The position numbers were made by a program, and so were the translations under genes. This document shows, one piece after another, positions 1 through 5,399 of a stretch of DNA of 13,190 bases. The DNA lies in contig PUNZ01000097.1 in NCBI GenBank assembly GCA_003551945.1, positions 1 through 13,190 of the forward strand. The letters are read 5' to 3'. The notes under the pieces were generated by a model that was not told the origin of the DNA, did not search any database, and saw only the letters and a program-made list of their open reading frames with translations. Source of the DNA: Halovenus sp. (GTDB lineage: Archaea > Halobacteriota > Halobacteria > Halobacteriales > Haloarculaceae). The stretch's first letter is position 1, and each line of letters begins with the position of its first letter.

Positions 1-1446
1 GTGACGGTTGAGGAAGTCCTCGAATCAATTCCGTTCCCGGTCTATATGCTCGATACAGATGACCGCGTTATCGGGTGGAACTACGGTCATACCGCCTTGG
101 TGCAGATGGACCGCGAGGAGGCAATCGGCAAGACAGCAGAAGATAGCGTCGTCAAAGCAACGTACTCCGAGGGAGAGCGTGCACTGACCTTGGCGGAGAA
201 AGTTGTTGACTGCCCCCGAACGGCTGATGAAGAATACGGAGTAACCCGATACGAAACACCCTACTCCGACCACCACGTCTATTTCGACCAGAGCACGGGG
301 ACAAACCTAGAGGGGGAGACGATTTATCTCGATTTCTGGGCCGTCCCAATTTTTGATGATACTGGCGAATTCAAGGCCGTTTTCGAAATTCTGATGGACC
401 GGACCGACGAGAAGCATCGTCAAGATGCATTAGAAGGACTCGTTACGGAAGTGACCGAGACGCTCGAAGCCGCCGGAAACGGAAATCTCGGGGAAACCGC
501 GGAGTTTGTCGATGAACACGATGTGCTTGAAGAGGAGTTGTTGACAATTACAGCCTCAATTAACGGATTGTTGGCCGAGTTGCGAGAAATTGTTCAGGAT
601 ATTGCTGGCGAGGCGACGAACCTCCGTGCCGATGCACGGGAAATTACCGAGACGACAGGTGGGGTCTCTGCGGCACTCGAGGAACAGACGACAAACGTCG
701 AAAACGTCTCCGACGAGATTACGGCAATGAGTGCATCAGTTGAGGAAGTTGCGGCGACAGCGGACGATATCTCCGAGTTGGCCCAGGGGTCAAAAGAAGT
801 CAGCAGGGAGATGCAAGAACAGGGGGCTGAGGCACAAAGCGCGTTGACTGAGGTTGCCGAGACCAGTACCGACGTCGCGGCCGATATCGAGCGCTTACAA
901 ACGCATCTTGACGAGATTGACCAAATTGTCGAGGTTATCGACTCCGTTGCAAACCAGACGAATATGCTTGCACTCAACGCCTCTATCGAGGCCGCACGTG
1001 CAGGTGAGGCCGGGGAAGGATTCGCCGTTGTTGCCGACGAAATCAAGCAATTGGCAAACGAGTCCCAGACGCACGCCAACGAGATTGATAAGACAATCGA
1101 GGAGTTGACGGCCGATACCCAACAGACCGTCGACAACCTGAGCGCTATGAATAACCAGGTGACTGGAGCACTTGATGAGGTCGAAGCGTCAATAGAGAAT
1201 TTACAGGGAATTGTCGAGCGAATTGAGGAGACCGCCGAAGGAGTCACGCAAGTTGCCCGGACGGCTGATGACCAGGCGCAACAGACACAGACGGTTGCAT
1301 CGCTTGCAGATGAGCTTGTTGAGGGGGCACACGAGGTCGCTTCGCAGGTCGAGTCGGTAGCTGAGGCAACGAACAGACAGCAAACACAGGTCGATTCGAT
1401 TGAGTCGACGCTGACACGGCTGGCTGAGAACGACGACGAATTGTGA
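1..1446 (+). CDS. Soluble PAS-MCP transducer (Htr-type chemoreceptor)
   Basis: This is a cytoplasmic chemotaxis or phototaxis-type transducer. Residues about 1-135 look like a PAS domain: it opens with a helix, then PVYMLDTDDRVIGWN, and ends in an FKAVFEILMDRTDEK-type strand. Residues about 140-195 form a linker. Residues about 200-470 are a long heptad-rich coiled coil of the MCP signalling type. The hairpin tip that contacts CheA and CheW is clear at about 311-350 (NQTNMLALNASIEAARAGE, then GEGFAVVADEI). No membrane-spanning segment is visible and no full HAMP domain is evident, so it should sense a cytoplasmic or redox/ligand signal through the PAS domain and pass it to CheA. The frame opens with GTG at base 1, so the true start may lie upstream of the window. 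A PAS domain beginning this close to the N-terminus is compatible with either reading. The ligand cannot be predicted. Confidence 0.93.
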   Translation: MTVEEVLESIPFPVYMLDTDDRVIGWNYGHTALVQMDREEAIGKTAEDSVVKATYSEGERALTLAEKVVDCPRTADEEYGVTRYETPYSDHHVYFDQSTGTNLEGETIYLDFWAVPIFDDTGEFKAVFEILMDRTDEKHRQDALEGLVTEVTETLEAAGNGNLGETAEFVDEHDVLEEELLTITASINGLLAELREIVQDIAGEATNLRADAREITETTGGVSAALEEQTTNVENVSDEITAMSASVEEVAATADDISELAQGSKEVSREMQEQGAEAQSALTEVAETSTDVAADIERLQTHLDEIDQIVEVIDSVANQTNMLALNASIEAARAGEAGEGFAVVADEIKQLANESQTHANEIDKTIEELTADTQQTVDNLSAMNNQVTGALDEVEASIENLQGIVERIEETAEGVTQVARTADDQAQQTQTVASLADELVEGAHEVASQVESVAEATNRQQTQVDSIESTLTRLAENDDEL

Positions 1447-1506
1447 CCGGCCGCTATCGAAATCCTTTTCTCTCCAGTAGACGACGCTCAAAATGCACGA
1501 AGGCGC

Positions 1507-1580
1507 GCCGCCTTAGCTCAGACTGGGAGAGCACTCGACTGAAGATCGAGCTGTCCCCGGTTCAAATCCGGGAGGCGGCA
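1507..1580 (+). tRNA. tRNA-Phe (anticodon GAA)
   Basis: A full cloverleaf can be drawn. The acceptor arms 1507-1513 (GCCGCCT) and 1573-1579 (AGGCGGC) pair perfectly, with discriminator A1580. The D stem is GCTC/GAGC (1516-1519 with 1529-1532). The anticodon stem is CTCGA/TCGAG (1534-1538 with 1546-1550) around loop CTGAAGA, giving anticodon GAA (1541-1543). The T stem is CCCGG/CCGGG (1556-1560 with 1568-1572) with loop TTCAAAT. CCA is not encoded and no intron is seen. A T-run follows at 1581-1584. Confidence 0.97.
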
Positions 1581-1644
1581 TTTTCCTGCGAACAACGCGA
1601 AGGAGCGTAGCGACTGAGCTGTGAGCAGTGAAAATGCGACCAGA

Positions 1645-1656
1645 CCGGATTTGAAC
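1645..1656 (-). repeat. Inverted copy of the tRNA-Phe T arm
   Basis: CCGGATTTGAAC is the exact reverse complement of tRNA-Phe bases 1560-1571 (GTTCAAATCCGG). The two copies lie about 75 bases apart, so a read-through transcript could pair the trailer with the T arm. Alternatively this is debris from a past integration or rearrangement at the tRNA. Confidence 0.7.
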
Positions 1657-1660
1657 TAGA

Positions 1661-1692
1661 CCGGAAAGGCGTAGCGAAGCGAGCATTTCCGG
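1661..1692 (+). other. Potential stem-loop downstream of tRNA-Phe
   Basis: The arms CCGGAAA and TTTCCGG are perfectly complementary (7 bp), with 18 bases between them. The stem could fold in RNA or mark a rearrangement. No T-run follows it, so it is not an obvious terminator. Confidence 0.4.
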
Positions 1693-1697
1693 GCGTA

Positions 1698-1720
1698 GTT
1701 CACAATCCAAGAGGCGGCAT
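1698..1720 (+). repeat. Degenerate tRNA-Phe 3'-end copy (copy A)
   Basis: The segment reads GTTCACAATCC, AAG, then AGGCGGCAT. The tRNA 3' end reads GTTCA-AATCC, GGG, AGGCGGCAT. The copy differs by one inserted base and two substitutions. It keeps the final AGGCGGCATT, which is the acceptor strand plus the first trailer bases. This is what a decayed attachment site or tRNA duplication would leave. Confidence 0.6.
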
Positions 1721-1824
1721 TATACTCACAGTTCACATGCCTGCGAGCGCAGCGTGCGCACAGCAGGTATAGCCAGTATCTCTGCTCGAAGCGTATTGTT
1801 CCGGTCAACATATGCCCGTTGAGT

Positions 1825-2310
1825 TCAGTTACGGCCGCCAATCCGATCGGCAAGCCCATCCATCATCTCCCACAGCAGTCCGGTCACTGAGCGAGCGGCG
1901 AACGAGACTGGTTCGTACGTGTACGGTTCGCTGGCGTCCTCTCGCTCCTGATAGTGGAGCAACCCGTCAACGTGCGGGTTCGGTTCACAGTGAAACCCAC
2001 AGTCGGGTCCGCTTGACTCGCTGTAATGAAGCGTATAGTACGCCCGAATCGGCGTTCGCATCCACGCATCGTTCGCGCCGTCAGATGCGTCGGGGCCGGG
2101 CGTCGGATCTGGGAGCCACGTTACCCGGAGCGACGCCGTCTCTGCCGTGCGACCAAACCACGACGGGTCAAGCACTGCTCGTAGTTCCCGGTACTCCTCC
2201 GGTGGTTCTCCTTCGACGGATCGAACAGCGGGATGGCGTCCCAACTCGCCGCGTAGCTCGCGTAAAATGCGGTGACGATCCCGCCCCGGCGTGTCCCGCT
2301 CGCCCGTCAT
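1825..2310 (-). CDS. TumE-like partner protein of the HTH regulator (putative toxin)
   Basis: This 161-residue soluble protein is of a type I believe recurs in haloarchaea next to small HTH genes. Its function is unknown. The N-terminal half is charged and helical. Residues about 55-100 give beta-strand-like text (LRVTWLPDP, then YYTLHYS). A conserved-looking core EPNPHVDGLLHYQER follows, and the C-terminus is a helix (LLWEMMDGLADRI). This order resembles the TumE/DUF6516 toxin-like fold (strand, His-rich turn, C-terminal helix), but that is inference. I chose ATG at 2310 because it overlaps the TGA of the upstream regulator by 4 nt (ATGA), a standard coupling arrangement. An upstream ATG at 2340 would add ten residues and overlap by 34 nt. 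The gene looks GC-richer than its surroundings, suggesting transfer. No membrane segment or signal peptide is seen. Confidence 0.7.
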   Translation of the reverse strand: MTGERDTPGRDRHRILRELRGELGRHPAVRSVEGEPPEEYRELRAVLDPSWFGRTAETASLRVTWLPDPTPGPDASDGANDAWMRTPIRAYYTLHYSESSGPDCGFHCEPNPHVDGLLHYQEREDASEPYTYEPVSFAARSVTGLLWEMMDGLADRIGGRN

Positions 2311-2852
2311 ACCGTGACCGACGATGGGTCCGACATCCACGTGTCGTAGTTTTCGATGGCGTCCTGTACGAGTGAAAGTCGATACTGTACGAGTTCCCAG
2401 TCGCTCGCAATCCGTACAAACTCGTATGCTTGCTCAGCAGAACTGTCGTCAGCAGCCGCTCGTTCACGCAACGTGTCCGGGGAATCAACATCATCCTCCG
2501 CCTTCCACGCCGTCATTTCGTTTTTCAACTCGGCGGCCGTCTCCGAAAGTTCCTGCTTCGTCATCTCCTGAAGTAACTCTCGAACATCCCTAAGGCGGGT
2601 GTACAGCGGATCCGGATAGTAGCGACGAGTCCCGTCCGTTTCGGTCACCGTTACGACGCCGAGATCAATGAGTCGGTGCAGGTGGTCCCGCGCCGTATTC
2701 GGGGAGACAGCAGCCTCCTCAGCGATCCATGGGGCGGGCTGTGGCTCCGAGAGCGTCATCGTCACCGACTTCACCCGGTCGAACGCCGACGCGTGCTCCT
2801 TCCACGTCTCTACCCACTCGGATTCGTCGTTGGACGCCTTTTTTGGTGACAT
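2307..2852 (-). CDS. Winged-helix HTH regulator (DUF7342/ArsR-like), possible antitoxin
   Basis: This 181-residue protein is predicted to bind DNA. Residues about 38-62 form a helix-turn-helix (APWIAEEAAVSPNTARDHLHRLIDLG), followed by a wing at 65-82 (VVTVTETDGTRRYYPDP). A charged helical stretch at 85-120 may mediate dimerisation. The C-terminal half (about 135-172) is also helical. The architecture fits small haloarchaeal ArsR-type regulators; my assignment to DUF7342 is from memory of the pattern. It is the first gene of a two-gene unit with the TumE-like protein (4-nt ATGA overlap). This order, regulator first and partner second, is common for toxin-antitoxin modules. A TATA-like box and an inverted repeat sit just upstream, so autoregulation is plausible. 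The start at 2852 is supported by the promoter spacing. Confidence 0.82.
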   Translation of the reverse strand: MSPKKASNDESEWVETWKEHASAFDRVKSVTMTLSEPQPAPWIAEEAAVSPNTARDHLHRLIDLGVVTVTETDGTRRYYPDPLYTRLRDVRELLQEMTKQELSETAAELKNEMTAWKAEDDVDSPDTLRERAAADDSSAEQAYEFVRIASDWELVQYRLSLVQDAIENYDTWMSDPSSVTV

Positions 2853-2873
2853 ACGTGACAGTATTCACCCCAA

Positions 2874-2906
2874 CGCAATAGTATTATCTCTCCGCAAATT
2901 ATTGCG
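2874..2906. promoter_or_regulatory. Promoter and inverted-repeat operator of the HTH operon
   Basis: On the minus strand a TATA-like ATAATAC (plus 2881-2887) lies 29-35 nt upstream of the ATG at 2852, right for a leaderless transcript. It is bracketed by a perfect 7-bp inverted repeat, CGCAATA (2874-2880) and TATTGCG (2900-2906), with 19 bases between. A dimeric HTH protein bound here would block the promoter, so autorepression is the simple reading. Confidence 0.5.
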
Positions 2907-2969
2907 CGTTATTCGATACTGAGATGAAACGCATAAATCGAGAGTCTCTTGCCAAATCTGGTGACACAA

Positions 2970-3003
2970 CTGTACAAAGTGTGATATTGGAGTGTACAGA
3001 GTG
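2970..3003. repeat. Paired TGTACA sites, 22-bp period
   Basis: TGTACAAAGTG (2971-2981) and TGTACAGAGTG (2993-3003) form a near-identical direct repeat with a 22-bp step, about two helical turns. The same bases also give an inverted repeat CTGTACA/TGTACAG (2970-2976 and 2993-2999). This looks like a two-site regulator-binding element. The target gene is unclear, as neither flanking start is close. Confidence 0.5.
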
Positions 3004-3033
3004 CTGCATATAGCAAGCAGTGACCAGCATTAG

Positions 3034-3080
3034 CGAGCGAAGCGAGTGGGTTCTCAGGCTAGTTCTCAATCCGGGAGACC
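3034..3080 (+). repeat. tRNA-Phe tail-like fragment (copy B)
   Basis: The segment contains TAGTTCTCAATCCGGGAGA (3060-3078), matching the tRNA T arm and acceptor start (GTTCA-AATCCGGGAGG). It has an inserted base at the same place as copy A. It is preceded by AGCGAAGCGAG (3039-3046 region), as is copy A (1672-1683). Copies A and B therefore share about 45 bases of related text and flank the two-gene island. Confidence 0.5.
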
Positions 3081-3202
3081 TTGTGCTCACTGTTCAGAGA
3101 CAGACAAGCGGAAGGTATGGCCAATCCAACCCACCTGTGCCACAGTTTTCAGAGGCCTACAATAACCGCCATCCATTCGTACGCGGACACGGAACGTGTG
3201 GT

Positions 3203-3397
3203 ATGCGCCAAACAACGGAAATGCTCGTGGTGGGAGGTCTGTCGGCGGCGGTAGCCGTTGGGCTGTTGTTGCTTATCGAAGTCTCTCTCGTCCTAGCCGT
3301 CGCAGGTGCCCTTGGAGCAGCGATTCCGGTGTCGATGGTCTATGCAATGGTGACACTTGATACCACATCATCGGAGAACAACCACAGCGAGGTCTAG
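3203..3397 (+). CDS. Small two-TM membrane protein, hypothetical
   Basis: This is a 64-residue protein I do not recognise. After a short polar start (MRQTTE) there are two closely spaced hydrophobic stretches, about residues 7-25 and 27-50. A short hydrophilic tail (DTTSSENNHSEV) follows. The predicted fold is a membrane hairpin. The frame is open back to GTG 3020, but ATG 3203 is preferred: the upstream text reads as intergenic and includes the tRNA-like fragment. An AT-rich CTACAATAAC lies about 36-45 nt upstream. The gene stands alone before trmO. Small membrane proteins like this are frequent and uncharacterised in haloarchaea, so whether it is expressed is uncertain. Confidence 0.55.
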   Translation: MRQTTEMLVVGGLSAAVAVGLLLLIEVSLVLAVAGALGAAIPVSMVYAMVTLDTTSSENNHSEV

Positions 3398-3503
3398 CCG
3401 CAACCGGCCAAAGACTACTGATGGCACAACGAGACGCGTCGAAGCCAGAAACACAAGGAACTAAGTCGATATCCACTTGCTTCGAAAGGACCAACTCTCC
3501 GCC

Positions 3504-3995
3504 GTGTCCGAAACCCAATTCACTTTCGAACAAATCGGCGTAATTCGAACGCCCTTTGACTCGCCAACGGAGATGCCAATCCAACCAGCTGGTGCAAAGG
3601 ATGTTGTCGGCACCATCACAATCGAGGACCAATACAAGCAAGGATTGCAGGATTTGGGAGGATTCTCGCACTGTATCTTGCTCTATCACTTCCACGAATC
3701 CCCCGACACGACCCCACTAGAAGTCGAACCGTTTCTCGATTCGGAACAACGGGGGATTTTTGCCACACGTGCTCCAGTACGTCCGAATCGAATAGGACTC
3801 TCGGTTGTCGAAATTGAAGCCATACGAGAAAGCGAACTAACTGTACGCGGAATTGATGTTGTCGACCGTACCCCATTGTTGGATATCAAACCGTTCGTCC
3901 CAGCGTTTGACGTTCCTGTCGACGTCGAAACCGGCTGGCTCGATGCATCAGGCTCGACAGTTCAAGCGACCGAGTCCGACGAGCGGTTTCAGTGA
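3504..3995 (+). CDS. trmO: TrmO (TsaA) tRNA m6t6A37 methyltransferase
   Basis: TrmO-family enzymes use S-adenosylmethionine to methylate N6 of t6A37 in threonine tRNAs, refining decoding. This 163-residue protein has the family's main signatures: IGVIRTPFDSP near residues 11-21, GFSHCILLYHFH at 53-64, GIFATRAPVRPNRIGLS at 84-100, and DRTPLLDIKPFVP at 121-133. It is a single YaeB-like barrel without the C-terminal extension of the E. coli protein, as is usual in archaea. I chose GTG 3504 (then SETQFTFEQIG) because it places the first family strand at the N-terminus. An in-frame TTG at 3477 would add nine residues. The gene converges on the flavin-binding gene at 4061. Modification of a tRNA-Thr is a family expectation, not shown here. 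Confidence 0.92.
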   Translation: MSETQFTFEQIGVIRTPFDSPTEMPIQPAGAKDVVGTITIEDQYKQGLQDLGGFSHCILLYHFHESPDTTPLEVEPFLDSEQRGIFATRAPVRPNRIGLSVVEIEAIRESELTVRGIDVVDRTPLLDIKPFVPAFDVPVDVETGWLDASGSTVQATESDERFQ

Positions 3996-4060
3996 GCGGC
4001 AATTGTGCCTGAGAGCCCTCGGTTGGCTTTCGAGAGGGAGTAGCCGCGTTACCGACGAAG

Positions 4061-4495
4061 TCACTCGTAGAGCGCGTAGCCGGATACATCCGCAATCGAG
4101 AGTTCATACCAGTGCATCTCGATGTTCGCACTGGAGATATCGATGTCCTTGGCGACAGTGTAAAACCAACTCACAATCTCGTCATCGATATCGTCTTCAG
4201 AAACTTCTTCGAGCGTTCCGGTTACGATGACGCTGTGCCACTCTTTCGGCCCCTCCCAGTCGTAAACGGTGAGACAGATTTCCTCCGTTGAGTCGATAAA
4301 CCCCGCCTTCTTGCTCTCGGGGCCAAAGGCCATATCCATGATTACTCGGTCATGTTCGCCATCGTACGCAAACGACATCGGAACGCCATACGCCCGCCCA
4401 TCTTGAGAGAGCGAGAGGACGCCCGTAGCCTGCTCGTTCAGAAACTCCTCAATCTCCGTTGCACCCATCTCCAGACCGTACCAAGCATCAGTCAT
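4061..4495 (-). CDS. Pyridoxamine 5'-phosphate oxidase-like flavin-binding protein
   Basis: This is a 144-residue FMN-binding split-barrel protein of the PPOX/NimA-like group. Visible family text includes a helix then ATGVLSLSQDGRAYGVPMSFAYD (about 23-45), the strand VIMDMAFGP with SKKAGFID (about 51-68), and WHSVIVTGTLEEV (about 86-98). It ends with WYELSIADVSGYAL (129-142). Such proteins bind FMN or F420-like flavins and reduce or sense small molecules; the substrate here is unknown. ATG 4495 is preferred over a GTG two codons upstream. A TATA-like TACTTTTGTA lies at about 4529-4538, and the 69-base gap to the upstream lipoprotein gene fits an independent promoter. Confidence 0.88.
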   Translation of the reverse strand: MTDAWYGLEMGATEIEEFLNEQATGVLSLSQDGRAYGVPMSFAYDGEHDRVIMDMAFGPESKKAGFIDSTEEICLTVYDWEGPKEWHSVIVTGTLEEVSEDDIDDEIVSWFYTVAKDIDISSANIEMHWYELSIADVSGYALYE

Positions 4496-4564
4496 TGTCA
4501 CATCTACTTCCTCGGGAAAGCGAGTACAAAAGTAGAAACAGCCTTCCAGTCAGCCGCTCGCTCA

Positions 4565-5305
4565 TTACCGAGCGCGAACCCTGAGGTCACCGTTTGTCGT
4601 CTCAACCGAAAGCTCGTGTGTTCCGCCGCCAATCGTCGTCTCAGTCGACGAATCGGCTTCGACCGAATCCGTGAGGCCACTGACTTCGAGGTCCCCATTT
4701 GTCGTCGCAAATGAAAGCTCCGGTTCGGCCGTCTCGGGGAGTGCTATCTCAACATCCCCGTTTGTCGTCTCAGCGAGTATATCCGGTGTTGATGCCACGG
4801 CAATAACGATATCGCCATTCGTCGTGTCCGCGGTAACACTATCTGTATCACGCAGGTCAAGGTCCATATCGCCGTTTGTCGTCTCGGCCTCGACAGCGAC
4901 TCTCTCTGGAACCCACACAGTAAGGTCGATTCGAGCAGATTCACCAACCGAGAAAAACCGACGACCAGAGTCTACATCAGCACGAAAGGCAAGCGTCTCG
5001 TCGTCGCTCTCTGATTCCACCGAAATCTCATCGAGTGCATCCTCGTCCGGTGCTCGTTTCCTCCCCTCCACACTGATTGTCTCGCGGTCCTCACCACGAA
5101 CTTCGACCTCGCCGTTGACGGTTTCGATTGCGACGGCTGAAACGTCCTCGTCGTACTCTCGGGAGATGGTTTCCTCGGCATCAAGACCAGTCGAAATACA
5201 CCCGGCAAGCCCGATGACGCCGACGCTCGCACAGCCACCAAGCAGCTGTCGTCTTAACAGGGGGCTCTGCTCCTCTCTTTCTAAACTAGCGGAGCTGTCT
5301 CTCAT
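4565..5305 (-). CDS. Tat-exported lipoprotein with DUF4097-type TTNGD beta repeats
   Basis: This 246-residue protein is predicted to be lipid-anchored outside the cell. The N-terminus has a Tat-like twin arginine (R18, R19, then QLLGG), a hydrophobic stretch, and the lipobox LAGC with Cys36 as the anchor. The mature part is a repetitive beta structure of the DUF4097 type. The first turn is VNGEVEV near residue 63. TTNGD then recurs at 142, 161, 180, 201 and 236, with an eroded copy TTIGGG at 223. The spacing is 19, 19, 21 and 35, one rung per repeat of a probable beta-helix. Codons in the repeats are nearly identical at the DNA level. The function of this family is not known; surface binding or cell-envelope stress roles are guesses. 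A TATA box 25-30 nt upstream of the ATG supports a leaderless start. Confidence 0.9.
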   Translation of the reverse strand: MRDSSASLEREEQSPLLRRQLLGGCASVGVIGLAGCISTGLDAEETISREYDEDVSAVAIETVNGEVEVRGEDRETISVEGRKRAPDEDALDEISVESESDDETLAFRADVDSGRRFFSVGESARIDLTVWVPERVAVEAETTNGDMDLDLRDTDSVTADTTNGDIVIAVASTPDILAETTNGDVEIALPETAEPELSFATTNGDLEVSGLTDSVEADSSTETTIGGGTHELSVETTNGDLRVRAR

Positions 5306-5327
5306 AGTAGATACTCATGCAATATCC

Positions 5328-5336
5328 ACTATAAAT
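5328..5336 (-). promoter_or_regulatory. TATA box of the lipoprotein gene, possibly bidirectional
   Basis: Minus-strand TTTATAG lies 25-30 nt before ATG 5305, the expected place for a leaderless haloarchaeal promoter. The same bases read CTATAAATC on the plus strand, so they could also serve the hydratase gene starting at 5400 with a leader of about 40 nt. Confidence 0.55.
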
Positions 5337-5399
5337 CGAGAGTCTGCATTTCTCAGCCAGAGACGAACAGCCAAGACAGTAACCCACAAAAAGGACTCC

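Larger units (their letters stand above)
1581..1824. other. Non-coding tRNA-Phe downstream region with tRNA-derived fragments
   Basis: I see no convincing gene in these 244 bases. The segment holds an inverted copy of the tRNA T arm (1645-1656), a potential hairpin with arms CCGGAAA (1661-1667) and TTTCCGG (1686-1692), and a degenerate copy of the tRNA 3' end (about 1698-1720). It also has haloarchaeal-style GCGTAGCGAAGCGAG text (1670-1683). It separates the tRNA from the 3' end of the minus-strand gene pair. Confidence 0.6.
2853..3202. other. 350-base AT-rich intergenic region
   Basis: I support no gene here. From left to right it holds the HTH promoter/operator (2874-2906), the 15-mer ATAAATCGAGAGTCT (2933-2947) that recurs at 5331-5345, and a double TGTACA-type site (2970-3003). 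A tRNA-tail-like fragment follows (about 3061-3079), then a possible promoter for the small membrane protein (CTACAATAAC, about 3158-3167). A plus-strand frame open from GTG 3020 runs through it, but I read its 5' part as non-coding. Confidence 0.6.

Noticed and set aside
594..1247. Minus-strand Ser/Ala-rich frame
   Set aside because: It is a shadow of the MCP coding strand, whose repetitive coiled coil leaves long open frames opposite.
1513..1710. Minus-strand frame with MPPPGFEPGTARSS-type text
   Set aside because: It is antisense to tRNA-Phe. PGFEPGT is a well-known false protein from tRNA antisense reading.
1812..2375. Plus-strand 187-aa frame
   Set aside because: It overlaps the minus-strand TumE-like gene almost fully, has an unnatural Arg/Ser/Thr-rich composition, and shows no family likeness.
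3020..3202. N-terminal extension of the small membrane protein from GTG 3020
   Set aside because: It would cross the tRNA-like fragment and intergenic text. ATG 3203 gives a clean two-helix protein.
4580..4890. Possible CRISPR-like repeats in the lipoprotein gene
   Set aside because: The near-identical GTTTGTCGTCTC units follow the TTNGD codons at uneven spacing within an open frame. They are protein repeats, not an array.
4671..5399. In-frame extension of the hydratase gene toward 5'
   Set aside because: It is antisense to the lipoprotein gene and Ser-rich. The hydratase family starts at about ATG 5400.
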